From positions 307,294 to 371,293 of the forward strand of contig JAOUBJ010000003.1 of assembly GCA_029860345.1 (NCBI GenBank): 64,000 bases of DNA. The letters are read 5' to 3'. Positions 50,840 through 59,813 of the stretch are shown in pieces; position 1 is the first letter of the stretch, and each line of letters begins with the position of its first letter. The stretch is from Candidatus Zixiibacteriota bacterium. GTDB taxonomy: Bacteria; Zixibacteria; MSB-5A5; GN15; FEB-12. The notes under the pieces are model-generated. The model was given only the letters and a program-made list of their open reading frames with translations. It was not told where the DNA came from and searched no databases. A program made the translations under genes and the position numbers.

Positions 50840-51613
50840 TTACCTCACCTCCCCGTCAGCACCGGCGTAGTAGACTTTCGGCTTGGTGTTGAGAGCCGGT
50901 TTCAAAACTGTGATATCATTAAAACGGGCGAAACGCCTCAACGGACTGCTGCGTTGACCGACCTCGCCGAAGATTCGAGCCTGGGTAGGGCAGACTTCGA
51001 CACAAGCCGGCAGCAGGCCTTTGGTGATCCGATGGTAGCAGAAAGTGCATTTGTCGGCCACATGCCTCTCCGGATGCAGGTAACGCGCTCCGTAGGGGCA
51101 ACCCTGAATACAGTACCGGCAGCCGACGCAATAGGTGTCATCGACCAACACTACGCCGTCACGGGTTGTGTAAGTGGCGCCGACCGGACAAACCTGAACA
51201 CAAGGCGGGTTGGCGCAGTGATTGCAAAGTTTGGGGACAAAGAAGCTGCGCAGGGCATCCACTTTCTCATCTATCTCCGGGAAACCATCGATTCCGCCGT
51301 TGGGGCTGTCGACAATCGCCTCGCCGTTGGATTCGATGACATAGCGTTCCACCCAGGTGCGGAAGAAATGGGGTTCTAGGGGTACTTTGTTCTCTTTTTT
51401 GCAGGCGTCGGCGCAACGTCCGCAGCCGATACACTTGTGTATCGATACACCCATGGCATAGTCATGCTCGGTGGGGTCATATTCGCCGTTGGTGTCGGCC
51501 GCGAGGATTTTCTCAACGTTCAAAGCAGAAAACAACAGGAAGAATCCCGGCAGCTTTTTTGTGCAATTCTCAAGAAACTCGCGGCGGGCCATTTTCGGTT
51601 TGTTGTTGCTCAT
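50840..51613 (-). CDS. Tat-exported four-cluster iron-sulphur subunit
   Basis: 257 residues from ATG 51613: GGAGG seven bases upstream and a 4-nt ATGA overlap with the cytochrome gene fix the start. The N-terminus ARREFLENC is a twin-arginine signal, followed by a hydrophobic stretch (LPGFFLLFSALNVEKILAAD). Four Cys motifs follow the HybA/NrfC/DmsB pattern: CIGCGRCADAC, CNHCANPPCVQVC, CVGCRYCIQGC and CTFC...CVEVC, so up to four [4Fe-4S] clusters. It would shuttle electrons between the multihaem cytochrome and the NrfD quinone module in the periplasm. Confidence 0.93.
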   Translation of the reverse strand: MSNNKPKMARREFLENCTKKLPGFFLLFSALNVEKILAADTNGEYDPTEHDYAMGVSIHKCIGCGRCADACKKENKVPLEPHFFRTWVERYVIESNGEAIVDSPNGGIDGFPEIDEKVDALRSFFVPKLCNHCANPPCVQVCPVGATYTTRDGVVLVDDTYCVGCRYCIQGCPYGARYLHPERHVADKCTFCYHRITKGLLPACVEVCPTQARIFGEVGQRSSPLRRFARFNDITVLKPALNTKPKVYYAGADGEVR

Positions 51614-52350
51614 AGACTCGCCTCCGGAAAGTGAGGATAGTGACAATCCCAGCAGATGTAACGACCGCCGTGATCGTCCATGTCGATCCGCGGAATCTCT
51701 CGCGAACTGTCGGCGCCGCGGGCATGACACACACCGCAGACGTCGGGGCCTCGTGGTTTCTCCGCCTGGGTCGCACGAGGGTTTTTCATGTGTTCGGAAG
51801 ACGCCTCGTGACACTGCGTACAGGGCAGTGAAGAATGATGCGACACCATTTTACGATTGGATATCTCGCGATGGCAGGCAGAGCATTCCTCAGCCGTGTG
51901 GGGCAGTCGCGGCTCGTGGGGGTCATGGCAAGTCAGGCAAGCCTTGCCAGGGTTGTGCAACGCCGGCAAAATCTGCGGAAAACCGGAGGGTCGCGCCGGA
52001 TCGTAACCGTGGCATAACATACAACCATCACGACCACGGGGTGCATCCGGAGTGTGTGCATCCTGATCATCCACATGAGCCAGGGCCGGACCATGGCACG
52101 ATTCGCAAGCCACCCCGCTGTGGTGTGAAGCCCGCTTGGATTCATAAACCTCATCGTGACAATCGCTACATGCTTGAGCCCCGGCATAGGCTAGTTCCAA
52201 AGCAGCCACCTCGTCGGTGTTGTCCGCTCGATAGTGGCCATAGTCACCGAAACTGTCGGGGACTAAAAGCATTCGAGCAGTTACCAGGCTGCCGATAATA
52301 GCCACAATCATGACCACTAACGGCACCAGTTGTTGGGGGAATTTGGACAT
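51610..52350 (-). CDS. Octahaem c-type cytochrome, membrane-anchored
   Basis: 246 residues. An uncleaved-looking N-terminal TM (LVPLVVMIVAIIGSLVTARM) and eight CXXCH motifs (CSDCH, CESCH, CMLCH, CLTCH, CSACH, CTQCH, CGVCH, CWDCH), each a covalent haem c site. Many extra His (for example SHHSG, HDPHEP) may serve as axial ligands. First gene of the operon, behind a promoter at 52399-52427. Inference: periplasmic electron conduit of the NrfD/FeS complex, like cytochromes of alternative complex III or Nrf/Tmc systems; partner reductase unknown. Confidence 0.92.
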   Translation of the reverse strand: MSKFPQQLVPLVVMIVAIIGSLVTARMLLVPDSFGDYGHYRADNTDEVAALELAYAGAQACSDCHDEVYESKRASHHSGVACESCHGPALAHVDDQDAHTPDAPRGRDGCMLCHGYDPARPSGFPQILPALHNPGKACLTCHDPHEPRLPHTAEECSACHREISNRKMVSHHSSLPCTQCHEASSEHMKNPRATQAEKPRGPDVCGVCHARGADSSREIPRIDMDDHGGRYICWDCHYPHFPEASL

Positions 52351-52398
52351 ATTTCTCTTATTCTCTTCCTTCGTCTCGAGTTCGTAAAACTCGGCGCC

Positions 52399-52427
52399 AT
52401 GATAAAGATGACCTCATTAAAAGTCAA
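52399..52427 (-). promoter_or_regulatory. Promoter of the octahaem-FeS-NrfD operon
   Basis: On the minus strand TTGACT (52427-52422), 17-bp spacer and TATCAT (52404-52399), 48 bp before ATG 52350. AAGGAAGAG-like purines precede the start. Confidence 0.6.
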
Positions 52428-52575
52428 TGTGTTTTATCTGGTTTTGCGAGCAGATTCTGTCTGCGACCGTTTCACTCGATGATCGAAACCGCCGACGAAC
52501 TCTATAAGTGGATAGATTTTTTCGATACAGTGCTGAGTCACCAACGAAGGCGTCTACCCAGCCGCAAATAAGGTC

Positions 52576-52604
52576 TTGAATCGTCCGGTTTCGACCGGTA
52601 TAAT
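52576..52604 (+). promoter_or_regulatory. Promoter with palindrome in the spacer, upstream of the SDR gene
   Basis: TTGAAT (52576-52581), 17-bp spacer and perfect TATAAT (52599-52604). The spacer holds the perfect inverted repeat CCGGT-TTCG-ACCGG, ideal for a bound repressor or activator. A CCGCC-TTT-GGCGG hairpin lies near 52699. Rest of the 420-bp gap: nothing else supported. Confidence 0.6.
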
Positions 52605-52770
52605 AGTTGTGGCATAATGCCCCTGTGCATTAGAATCATGTTGTCGATTACCCGGCGTCGCCGTTCGTTCAATGTCGCGCCGCAAGCTAACTATACCGCC
52701 TTTGGCGGAGAGCTGCGTCCGGATTTGCAGGTGGCCGACCGGACCGATGACTCGTCGACGGACAAAAAGC

Positions 52771-54288
52771 ATGGCTGAACAGGAAACCATCGTAACACAC
52801 AACGACAGCGATCTTTTTTGCCGCGATCTGCCCACCAGCCCCATGCCCCAGATGGGCAAGATTCTGGTGACCGGCGCTTCCGGCTATATCGGCGGACGGC
52901 TGGTGCCGGAACTACTGATACGCGGCTATCGCGTTCGGGTGATGGTGCGCGGCGATCTGCGCGGTCACATCGGACATTGGCCGGAAGCTGAGGTGGTGGT
53001 GGCCGATGCTTTCAATCCCGAACAACTTAATGCGGCCCTCTACGGAATCCACACAGCGTTCTATCTGATACATTCACTTATCCTTGGACCCGGTGACTTT
53101 GAAGCCGCCGATATCAAGGCGGCCGAGAACTTCCGCCGAGCCGCCGAAGAACAACACCTAAAACGGATCATCTACCTGGGCGGCTTGGGGGATACCCGCG
53201 CGCCTCTTTCGTCACACCTGCGCAGCCGGATGGAAGTGGCTGAGGAGTTGCATAAGGGAAAAACGCCGGTCACGATTCTTCGAGCTGCAATCATCATAGG
53301 TTCCGGAAGCGCATCGTATGAGATCATCCATCACCTAGTGAGATACCTACCGGTGATTGTACTGCCGCGCTGGGCGATAAACCGATGCCAGCCGGTGAGT
53401 ATTCGTGACGTCGTCAAGTATTTGGTGGGTGTGCTGGAGGTACCACGAACGGCCGACAAGTCGTTCGATATCGGTGGTCCCCAGATTATGTCGTACCAAA
53501 AAATGCTGGCTTCTCTGGCCGTGATCATTCATCGTCGAACGTTTCTGGTACCTATGCCGCTTTCGCTGATCAAATTCTACGCCTACCTGGTCAGTCTCTT
53601 CACACCGGTACCGAATGCAATCGTGCGTTGCCTTATTGAAGGCCTCAAAAACGAAGTTGTTTGCCAGGATGATGCCATCAAAGAATACCTGCCGTTCGAA
53701 CCAATCTCATTCCAGCAGGCGGTTCTCAGGGCTATGACCCGCGAAGATCAGGATCGAGTTTCCACCAGATGGTCCGATGCTTATCCACCGGCTCAGGAGT
53801 TGGCCTTGAAACTGGAAGACCTGGATCACGACGTCGCCTACCTGACCCGCCACTCGCGGGCCACTCAAAAACCGGCTGAGGAGTTGTTTCGATCCATCTG
53901 CAAAATCGGCGGGAAGGAAGGTTGGTACACCAGCAGTTGGTTATGGAAACTGAGAGGTTGGCTGGATCGCCTCTTCCTGGGTGTCGGCAGTTCACGCGGG
54001 CGAAAAAGCCGGGTGCATCTGGAGATTCATGACGTCATCGACTTCTGGCGCATCGAGGACCTGGTGGAGAACCAAAGACTCTTGTTGCGCGCTGAGATGA
54101 AAATGCCCGGACGCGCCTGGCTTGAGTTGACTGTCGAGCAGATAAGCGGTTCTGAGCAGAGACTATTGTCGGTGGCTGCCTACTTTGACACTGAGAGCTT
54201 TCTCGGTCGTATCTATTGGTACTGTCTGGTACCGGTGCATTTTTTCATTTTCAAAAACATGATCAAACAGATCGAAAAACGCAGTTAG
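52771..54288 (+). CDS. SDR-fold NAD(P)-binding protein with DUF2867 domain
   Basis: About 505 residues from ATG 52771 (open frame to 52672; no strong ribosome site). Residues ~29-250: extended/atypical SDR Rossmann fold with KILVTGASGYIGGRL, a NAD(P)-binding GxxGxxG, and YLIHSL, YLGGLGD. The catalytic Tyr-xxx-Lys of classical SDRs is not seen. Residues ~330-500: DUF2867 domain (WKLRGWLDRLFLGVGSSRGR, DVIDFWRIEDLVENQRLL, ending YWYCLVPVHFFIFKNM). Such fused proteins are widespread and of unknown reaction; a membrane-linked quinone or lipid substrate is a guess. Confidence 0.85.
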   Translation: MAEQETIVTHNDSDLFCRDLPTSPMPQMGKILVTGASGYIGGRLVPELLIRGYRVRVMVRGDLRGHIGHWPEAEVVVADAFNPEQLNAALYGIHTAFYLIHSLILGPGDFEAADIKAAENFRRAAEEQHLKRIIYLGGLGDTRAPLSSHLRSRMEVAEELHKGKTPVTILRAAIIIGSGSASYEIIHHLVRYLPVIVLPRWAINRCQPVSIRDVVKYLVGVLEVPRTADKSFDIGGPQIMSYQKMLASLAVIIHRRTFLVPMPLSLIKFYAYLVSLFTPVPNAIVRCLIEGLKNEVVCQDDAIKEYLPFEPISFQQAVLRAMTREDQDRVSTRWSDAYPPAQELALKLEDLDHDVAYLTRHSRATQKPAEELFRSICKIGGKEGWYTSSWLWKLRGWLDRLFLGVGSSRGRKSRVHLEIHDVIDFWRIEDLVENQRLLLRAEMKMPGRAWLELTVEQISGSEQRLLSVAAYFDTESFLGRIYWYCLVPVHFFIFKNMIKQIEKRS

Positions 54289-54404
54289 ATGGAAAACCAC
54301 TCTCTCATGCTTTGACTGCGCTCGGTATGACAGAGCTGTTCCACGTTGTGCCCGGTGAGTCTTCAGACTCGGCGGGTCCGAAGACGGCCCTGACCTACAT
54401 GATA

Positions 54405-54645
54405 CTGTCACCCTGAGCGCAGTCGAAGGGTGCGCCTTGACACGCTTCTGTCATTCCTGCGTAGGCAGGAATCCATCTTCTGTTAGTAGGTCAGGACCCT
54501 TGTGGTCCTGACAACATGGCGGGTTCACGCCGCGGCGCGCAGGCGAAGACGGACCCACCCTACTCGACTGACAATTGAGTCAGGTCCATAAAGGACCTGA
54601 CCTACATGATACTGTCACGCTGAGCGCAGTCGAAGCGTGCGCCTT
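54405..54645. repeat. Dispersed repeats after the SDR gene
   Basis: Two CACCCTGAGCGCAGTCGAAG-like copies, CATTCCTGCGTAGGCAGGAA, a GTAGGTCAGGACCCTTGTGG hairpin and the GGCGGGTTCACGCCGCGGCG element follow one another. Elements of the same families occur near 1015, 4600 and 45420. Confidence 0.75.
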
Positions 54646-54647
54646 AA

Positions 54648-54686
54648 ACCAAAAAAAAGAAGGGGACAGCGTTGCACTGTCCCCTC
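54648..54686 (-). terminator. Terminator of the MacAB-like operon
   Basis: On the minus strand AGGGGACAG (54685-54677) pairs with CTGTCCCCT (54669-54661) over a 7-nt loop, followed by a pyrimidine stretch with eight T (54658-54648 region). It lies 57 bp after the ABC ATPase stop codon. Confidence 0.85.
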
Positions 54687-54742
54687 TTCGTAGATGAAAC
54701 GATGGGTGTCAAAGACCTCAGATGTCCCAAAGATGATCAGCC

Positions 54743-55453
54743 TCAGGCAAGGTTGCCGTTGCCCTCCACCAGACCATCTTTTAGTTTTATGATTCTCCCT
54801 GCCTGTTTGGCAATACTCATATCGTGCGTGATAATTATCACTGTCTTGCCCGTTTTGTGCAACTCATGGAAGAGATTCACGATCTCACCACCTGAGGCGG
54901 AGTCCAGGTTGCCGGTAGGTTCATCGGCCAGAATTACATCCGGCTCGTTGGCCAATGCCCGTGCAATAGCCACTCTTTGCATCTCACCGCCGGACATCTC
55001 GGTCGGTTTGTTGCCTGCTTTGTCGGCCAATCCGACTCTGGCCAGTAGATCAATGACACGTTCGCGTCGTTTTTTACCGCTCACGCGCGCAAACAAAAGA
55101 GGCACTTCGATGTTCTCAAAGGCGGTGGCATACGGAAGCAGATTGAAAGCCTGAAATACAAAACCGATTTTCTTGTTGCGAACATCGGCCAACTGATTCG
55201 AGGTCATCTCATTGACCGGCTCACGCTCCAGAAGATAACTACCCGAAGTGGGCACATCAAGACAACCGATTATGTTCATCAAGGTCGACTTGCCGGAGCC
55301 CGAAGGTCCTACCACGGCAGCCATCTCGCCGGACTCGACCGAAAGATCGATCCCCTTGAGAGCTTCAAATTCCACCTTGCCGGTGAGATACTTCTTCTTC
55401 AGTTGTCTCATTTCTATCATCGACTCACTCCGTCTGATCAGACCTTCACTCAT
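54743..55453 (-). CDS. ABC exporter ATPase (MacB/LolD type)
   Basis: 236 residues. Walker A GPSGSGKS, Q-loop (FVFQAFNLLPYATAFENIE), signature MSGGEMQRVAIARA, Walker B VILADEPTGNLD and the switch His in ITHDMS. The N-terminus has the A-loop YLTGKVEFEAL. It is the last gene of adaptor-permease-permease-ATPase, separated by 5 nt from permease B. Powers the export or membrane-lipoprotein release by the two FtsX-type permeases. Substrate unknown. Confidence 0.94.
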   Translation of the reverse strand: MSEGLIRRSESMIEMRQLKKKYLTGKVEFEALKGIDLSVESGEMAAVVGPSGSGKSTLMNIIGCLDVPTSGSYLLEREPVNEMTSNQLADVRNKKIGFVFQAFNLLPYATAFENIEVPLLFARVSGKKRRERVIDLLARVGLADKAGNKPTEMSGGEMQRVAIARALANEPDVILADEPTGNLDSASGGEIVNLFHELHKTGKTVIIITHDMSIAKQAGRIIKLKDGLVEGNGNLA

Positions 55454-55458
55454 GGTTC

Positions 55459-56706
55459 CTACTCATACCTCAACGATTCGACCGGGTTAACCGAGGCCGC
55501 TTTCATGGCCGGGAACAGCCCCGACATCAGACCCATCAGACCGAGTATGGCTATCACCACCAGGCCGATTTCCCACGAGATTGTCGGGCGTCCCATGAAA
55601 TCAAGCACATCGGACTCCATCGGCACACGCTTGAAACCCTCGGTCAAAATGTAGCTGATGGCCATGCCCCCAAAACCTCCAACGAAGGTGATGATGAAGG
55701 CTTCGATAAGAAACTGAAACAGGATGTACGATCTCCTGGCGCCCACGGCCATTTTGATACCTATCTCGCGAGTGCGTTCCTTGATGGAGACGTACATAAT
55801 GTTGGCCACACCGACCCCGGCAATCAACAGCGTAAGACCACCGATGATACCCAGGAAGATTTTGATGCCTATCAGAATATTGGAAAACTCGCGGCCGCTC
55901 TCGACCGTATCCCAAGCCGAGATAGCGCGTTCGTCGTCCGGATCGAATTTGTACTTGGCGCTGAACACTTCCCTCATGCGTTGCTCGACCGCTGCCATGT
56001 TGGAGATGTCCTCGGGTACGTAGATGATGTTGTTCAGGTAGCGATGACCGAATACTGTTTCAAATGTCGTCAGCGGCATAGCCGCCATATTGAGGTCATG
56101 CCCCGAGTAGCTGTTCATCTGCATCTTATGTTGCATGACACCGATCACCGTAAACGGCAGACCCTGTATGAAAACCTGTTTTCCAACGGCATCTTCCTCG
56201 CCGAATAACCTGGTTTTCAATTCATCACCCAGGAATGTAACCCGCCGCTTCTGTTGTATATCAAGATCATTGATCATGCGGCTGCCCATTTCCGGGATAT
56301 GATTGCGCATCGTTTCGTAATTAGGCGTGACTCCGGTGACGTGCTCGCTGATGACGGTGCTGCCATACTTTATCTCTACACCCCAGCGCGAGTACTCGCC
56401 GCCCACTTCGGCCAATTCAGGCATCGATTGACGCAAGTAGTCGATGTCTTCCTTAACGAATCGCAACTCCCTCCCCTTGGGCAGTCCCTTGAAAGGCATA
56501 GTGGTCGAGCCGGCCCACAAGATGACAATGCTCTCGCCCATACCGCGACGATTGATAGAAAGTTGCTGGTGCAACCCCTCGCCGAAACCAAGCAAGAGCA
56601 TGATGGAAATCGTACCCCAACCAAGAGCCACCAGCGTGAGCGTGATGCGCTTTTTCTGCTTGCGAAAGTCGCGGACGAAGATGTTGTAAACGGTTGTCAG
56701 ATTCAT
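55459..56706 (-). CDS. MacB-type permease B
   Basis: 415 residues. N-terminal TM (ITLTLVALGWGTISIMLLLG), a large periplasmic MacB-core domain (~45-280) with GMGESIVILWAG, GLPKGRELRFVKEDIDYL and YSGHDLNMAAMPLTT, and three C-terminal TM segments (FLGIIGGLTLLIAGVGVANI, SYILFQFLIEAFIITFVGGF, IGLVVIAILGLMGLMSGLFP). Belongs to the type VII/MacB mechanotransmission family. Close paralogue of permease A immediately upstream (6-nt gap), so a heterodimer is likely. Confidence 0.93.
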   Translation of the reverse strand: MNLTTVYNIFVRDFRKQKKRITLTLVALGWGTISIMLLLGFGEGLHQQLSINRRGMGESIVILWAGSTTMPFKGLPKGRELRFVKEDIDYLRQSMPELAEVGGEYSRWGVEIKYGSTVISEHVTGVTPNYETMRNHIPEMGSRMINDLDIQQKRRVTFLGDELKTRLFGEEDAVGKQVFIQGLPFTVIGVMQHKMQMNSYSGHDLNMAAMPLTTFETVFGHRYLNNIIYVPEDISNMAAVEQRMREVFSAKYKFDPDDERAISAWDTVESGREFSNILIGIKIFLGIIGGLTLLIAGVGVANIMYVSIKERTREIGIKMAVGARRSYILFQFLIEAFIITFVGGFGGMAISYILTEGFKRVPMESDVLDFMGRPTISWEIGLVVIAILGLMGLMSGLFPAMKAASVNPVESLRYE

Positions 56707-56712
56707 AATAAA

Positions 56713-57948
56713 CTAAAACAGTTTCAAGGCCTGGACCGGCTGTAAATTGGCGGCACGCCGAGCGGGAAAGATGCCGGCCACAAAGCCGACGAGTCCAACC
56801 AAGAGAACCGCCAGCAGTCCTATGTCGGTATCCACCGTGGGGGTGCCGATGAACTCTCCAAGTTCCAACAATGGAAAAACACTCACGATCAAGTACGCAA
56901 ACAGAAATCCGGACAGACCACCGACCGCCGTTATCAACAACGTCTCCATCACGAACTGACTCAGGATTACACTCTTTCTGGCACCCAAGGCCATCTTGAT
57001 GCCGATCTCCTTGGTGCGTTCTTCCAGTACAACGTTCATGATGTTGGTAACGCCGATTCCGCCGGTGATCAAAGTAGCCACGCCGATACCGACCAGAAAA
57101 GTGCTGAACGCAGTGAAGAAAGCCTTGAGAAAAGCAAACCCTTCCGTTGTATCCCACACCGACAGCGCCTCCGAGTCCGTAGGGTCAAACTTGTAGCGGG
57201 CACCGAGGATTTCATATATCTCGCGCTCGGTCTGTTTCATGGAGAGTTCCGGTTTGCACTGTACTACAAAATCGTTCAGCCGACGGCTTGAATACATCAC
57301 CTTGAAGGTGGTCGAGGGAATGAAACCTTTGCGATTATCACGCCCCGAATAGGATGAGTCCTGCTCTTTCTTTTTCATGACGCCAATGACGGTAAACGGA
57401 ACACCTTCGACCAGGATCGTCTCGCCCACGGCCGGGTCGCTACCAAAAAGATCCGTCTTGAGCCGGTCGCCGATAAAAATGACTCGTCGATTCTGAGCCA
57501 TGTCGAGTTCATTGATAAAACGTGAACCGACATCCGGAATAATATTGCGCATCTCCCCAAACTCCGGCCAGATACCTATCATCTGCTGGTTGAATGTATT
57601 CTTGCCGCGCTTCATAGTCACTCGCCAGCGGGAGTACTCCGGCGAGATGCGCGAGATAGTCTGGGACCTGGCTTTGATCAGGGCAACGTCGTCTTCGGTG
57701 AATCGGATACGTCGCCCTTTGGGTAGGCCGCGGAATTCTTTTGATGTAATGCCCGGCCAGTAGATAGCTATGTTCTCACCCAGACCCTTCTGTGACTTCA
57801 ACTGCGCTTCTGTGATTCCCTTTCCGAAAGCGAACAACAGCACGATGGCGCAGGTACCCCAGAAGATGCCGAAGGTGGTCATCAGGGTCCTGAGTTTCTG
57901 ACGACGCAGGTCGTTGAAGAATTGCTTGAGTGAGAGAAGTGATATCAT
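56713..57948 (-). CDS. MacB-type permease A
   Basis: 411 residues with the same layout as permease B: TM near residue 20-40 (LMTTFGIFWGTCAIVLLFAF), periplasmic domain with GLGENIAIYWPG, GLPKGRRIRFTEDD and YSGRDNRKGFIPSTTF, and C-terminal TM segments (FSTFLVGIGVATLITGGIGV, SVILSQFVMETLLITAVGGL, IGLLAVLLVGLVGFVAGIFP). Shared motifs show gene duplication. Lies 20 nt after the adaptor gene. Confidence 0.93.
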   Translation of the reverse strand: MISLLSLKQFFNDLRRQKLRTLMTTFGIFWGTCAIVLLFAFGKGITEAQLKSQKGLGENIAIYWPGITSKEFRGLPKGRRIRFTEDDVALIKARSQTISRISPEYSRWRVTMKRGKNTFNQQMIGIWPEFGEMRNIIPDVGSRFINELDMAQNRRVIFIGDRLKTDLFGSDPAVGETILVEGVPFTVIGVMKKKEQDSSYSGRDNRKGFIPSTTFKVMYSSRRLNDFVVQCKPELSMKQTEREIYEILGARYKFDPTDSEALSVWDTTEGFAFLKAFFTAFSTFLVGIGVATLITGGIGVTNIMNVVLEERTKEIGIKMALGARKSVILSQFVMETLLITAVGGLSGFLFAYLIVSVFPLLELGEFIGTPTVDTDIGLLAVLLVGLVGFVAGIFPARRAANLQPVQALKLF

Positions 57949-57968
57949 ATTGATTCAGTCAATACCTG

Positions 57969-59063
57969 TTAGTCGGCCGTGATTTCCCTGGGCGGGCGCT
58001 CCACAATCAACTCACCCTCATCGAGTCCTTCGACAACTTCTATATTGATTCCGTCGGAAAGACCGATGGTAATATCACGAGTGGTCACCGCGCCCAGTGT
58101 ATCCTGCACCTCAACGGTGGCTATGGAATCATCGATAGTGACCAGTCGTTCGGGCACGAGAAGTATGTCTTCGCTCCTTGAGATGATCAGATCGGCGTTG
58201 GCTGAATAGCCGGCGCGCAGATAGTTGTCACCCAGATCATCGATCACGATCTCGACCTCGAACAGAGTGGACCCCTGATCGCGATGGGCCTTCGGCGAGA
58301 TATTGCGTACCTTGCCGATCAGTTTTTCGTTGGGAATAGCTCCAACTTCGATCTCGGCCAGAATCCCGGTGGACACTTTGCCGACGTCGATCTCGTCTAC
58401 ATTCCCACGGAAGATCAGGTCGTCCATCTCAGCCAGAGTCATCAACTCGGTACCTGCCTGGTATGATGTCAGCGGGACCACCGGATCACCTTCTTCGACC
58501 AACCGGGAAAGCACCGTGCCGGATATGGGTGATCTGATAATGTTGTCGATATTCAGTTCGGCAATCTCTGACCGCCCCGGTTCAATCAGGGCCAGTTTCT
58601 CGTTGGCCAGTTTGAGTCTCAGATCGGCTTCCTCGAAGGCTGCTTTCTTGGTTTCATACTCCTGAAACGATACCAATTGCTTATCTCTGAGGGTCTGGTG
58701 TCGATCATACTCCCGCTTGGCGTTGTCGCAGGCCACTTGATATATCTCCACCTGTCGCTTGGCTTCGGCAAACTCCATCGGTGTCGGATCGGGCGCAATC
58801 TCAAACAGCGGATCACCGACTTTGACGTGATCACCGATGTCGACGAAGATCTTGCCGACGATACCGGGGATTTTCGATTTGATAGTGTTCTCTTTTTTGG
58901 GCTCGATTTGTCCGACGGCCAGTGCCTTATCGACTATACTGCCGCGCTCAACAGCGACCGTTTTGAGAACGTCCTGCTTTTTGGCTGATCCGTCGATGGC
59001 AAAGAACAGCACCAGGCCGACCACGGTTACACCCATAACGGCCAAGAGTATCTTCTTTAACAT
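57969..59063 (-). CDS. Periplasmic adaptor (MacA/HlyD type)
   Basis: 364 residues. N-terminal TM (ILLAVMGVTVVGLVLFFAID), a biotinyl-lipoyl domain (VGQIEPKKENTIKSKIPGIV, IRSPISGTVLSRLVEEGDPV), a coiled-coil hairpin (FAEAKRQVEIYQVACDNAKR, DLRLKLANEKLALIEPG) and a C-terminal beta-barrel domain. Links the inner-membrane ABC permeases to an outer-membrane channel; no TolC-like gene is in the window. First gene of the four-gene export operon. Confidence 0.92.
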   Translation of the reverse strand: MLKKILLAVMGVTVVGLVLFFAIDGSAKKQDVLKTVAVERGSIVDKALAVGQIEPKKENTIKSKIPGIVGKIFVDIGDHVKVGDPLFEIAPDPTPMEFAEAKRQVEIYQVACDNAKREYDRHQTLRDKQLVSFQEYETKKAAFEEADLRLKLANEKLALIEPGRSEIAELNIDNIIRSPISGTVLSRLVEEGDPVVPLTSYQAGTELMTLAEMDDLIFRGNVDEIDVGKVSTGILAEIEVGAIPNEKLIGKVRNISPKAHRDQGSTLFEVEIVIDDLGDNYLRAGYSANADLIISRSEDILLVPERLVTIDDSIATVEVQDTLGAVTTRDITIGLSDGINIEVVEGLDEGELIVERPPREITAD

Positions 59064-59218
59064 GAATTGTCTCTCCGAAAAATGTGTTCACGTCTGCATT
59101 TGCGCCTGCTGTAGTTAGTACGTTGCGCCCCCTCAATTGTTTCAGAACCTGATCTGACCGGTGGCTTGACAAAAGCGGGCCGAAAAGCCATCTTGTCCCG
59201 ACCGGAGACCACCATAAT

Positions 59219-59803
59219 ATGAACAAACCAGAGCTACAACCCGACGGCCTGAGTTTCAAACCGGTTACACCGCCTCGCTGGGATGATTTCGTAAAACTGT
59301 TCGGTCAGAGCGGCGCCTGCGGCGGTTGTTGGTGTATGCACTGGCGGTTTCAGGCCAAGGAGTTTGCCCGGAAAAAGGGAGCCGGCAACAAGCGAGCCAT
59401 GAAAAAAATAGTGATGTCCGGCCAGATACCTGGCCTGCTGGCCTACCTCGGAGACGAACCGATTGGATGGTGTGCGGTGGCGCCGCGCGACGTTTTTGTG
59501 CGGTTGGAGCGATCCCGTTATTTCAAACCGGTCGACACCAGACAAGTCTGGTCCATTTCTTGTCTCTTCGTTGCTAAAACCCATCGTGCCCAGGGAGTGA
59601 GTGTCGCCCTCTTGAAGGCGGCGGTCGCACACGTACAGAAGCAAGGTGGCAGAATCGTCGAAGGTTATCCGGTGGAGCCTGACAAGAAATGGCCCGATGC
59701 TTTCGCCTGGACCGGCACTACCTCAGCTTATATCAAAGCCGGTTTCAAGGAAGTCCTTCGGCGCGGCCCCACGCGCCCGATCATGCGCTGCTGTCTGGCG
59801 TAG
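59219..59803 (+). CDS. GNAT N-acetyltransferase with N-terminal Cys/Trp motif
   Basis: 194 residues. N-terminal GQSGACGGCWCMHWRFQ contains three Cys and three Trp/Met positions that may bind metal or cap the active site; such CGGCWCM motifs occur in a recognised GNAT subgroup. Acetyl-CoA-site sequence ISCLFVAKTHRAQGVSVALL and the closing TSAYIKAGFKEVLRRG follow. GGAGA precedes ATG 59219 and a TTGACA lies at 59166. The intergenic region to the divergent export operon is 155 bp. Substrate unknown. Confidence 0.88.
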   Translation: MNKPELQPDGLSFKPVTPPRWDDFVKLFGQSGACGGCWCMHWRFQAKEFARKKGAGNKRAMKKIVMSGQIPGLLAYLGDEPIGWCAVAPRDVFVRLERSRYFKPVDTRQVWSISCLFVAKTHRAQGVSVALLKAAVAHVQKQGGRIVEGYPVEPDKKWPDAFAWTGTTSAYIKAGFKEVLRRGPTRPIMRCCLA

Positions 59804-59813
59804 ACCAGCCAGT

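Noticed and set aside
51471..52298. Long plus-strand open frame (275 codons) across the cytochrome and FeS genes
   Set aside because: It is antisense to the octahaem cytochrome, which has eight CXXCH motifs, a promoter and an ATGA-coupled neighbour. The plus-strand product is Arg/His/Pro-rich without any motif.
56453..57157. Minus-strand ORF of 234 codons overlapping both permeases
   Set aside because: Out of frame with both MacB-type genes, which show full-length family features; no start signal of its own.
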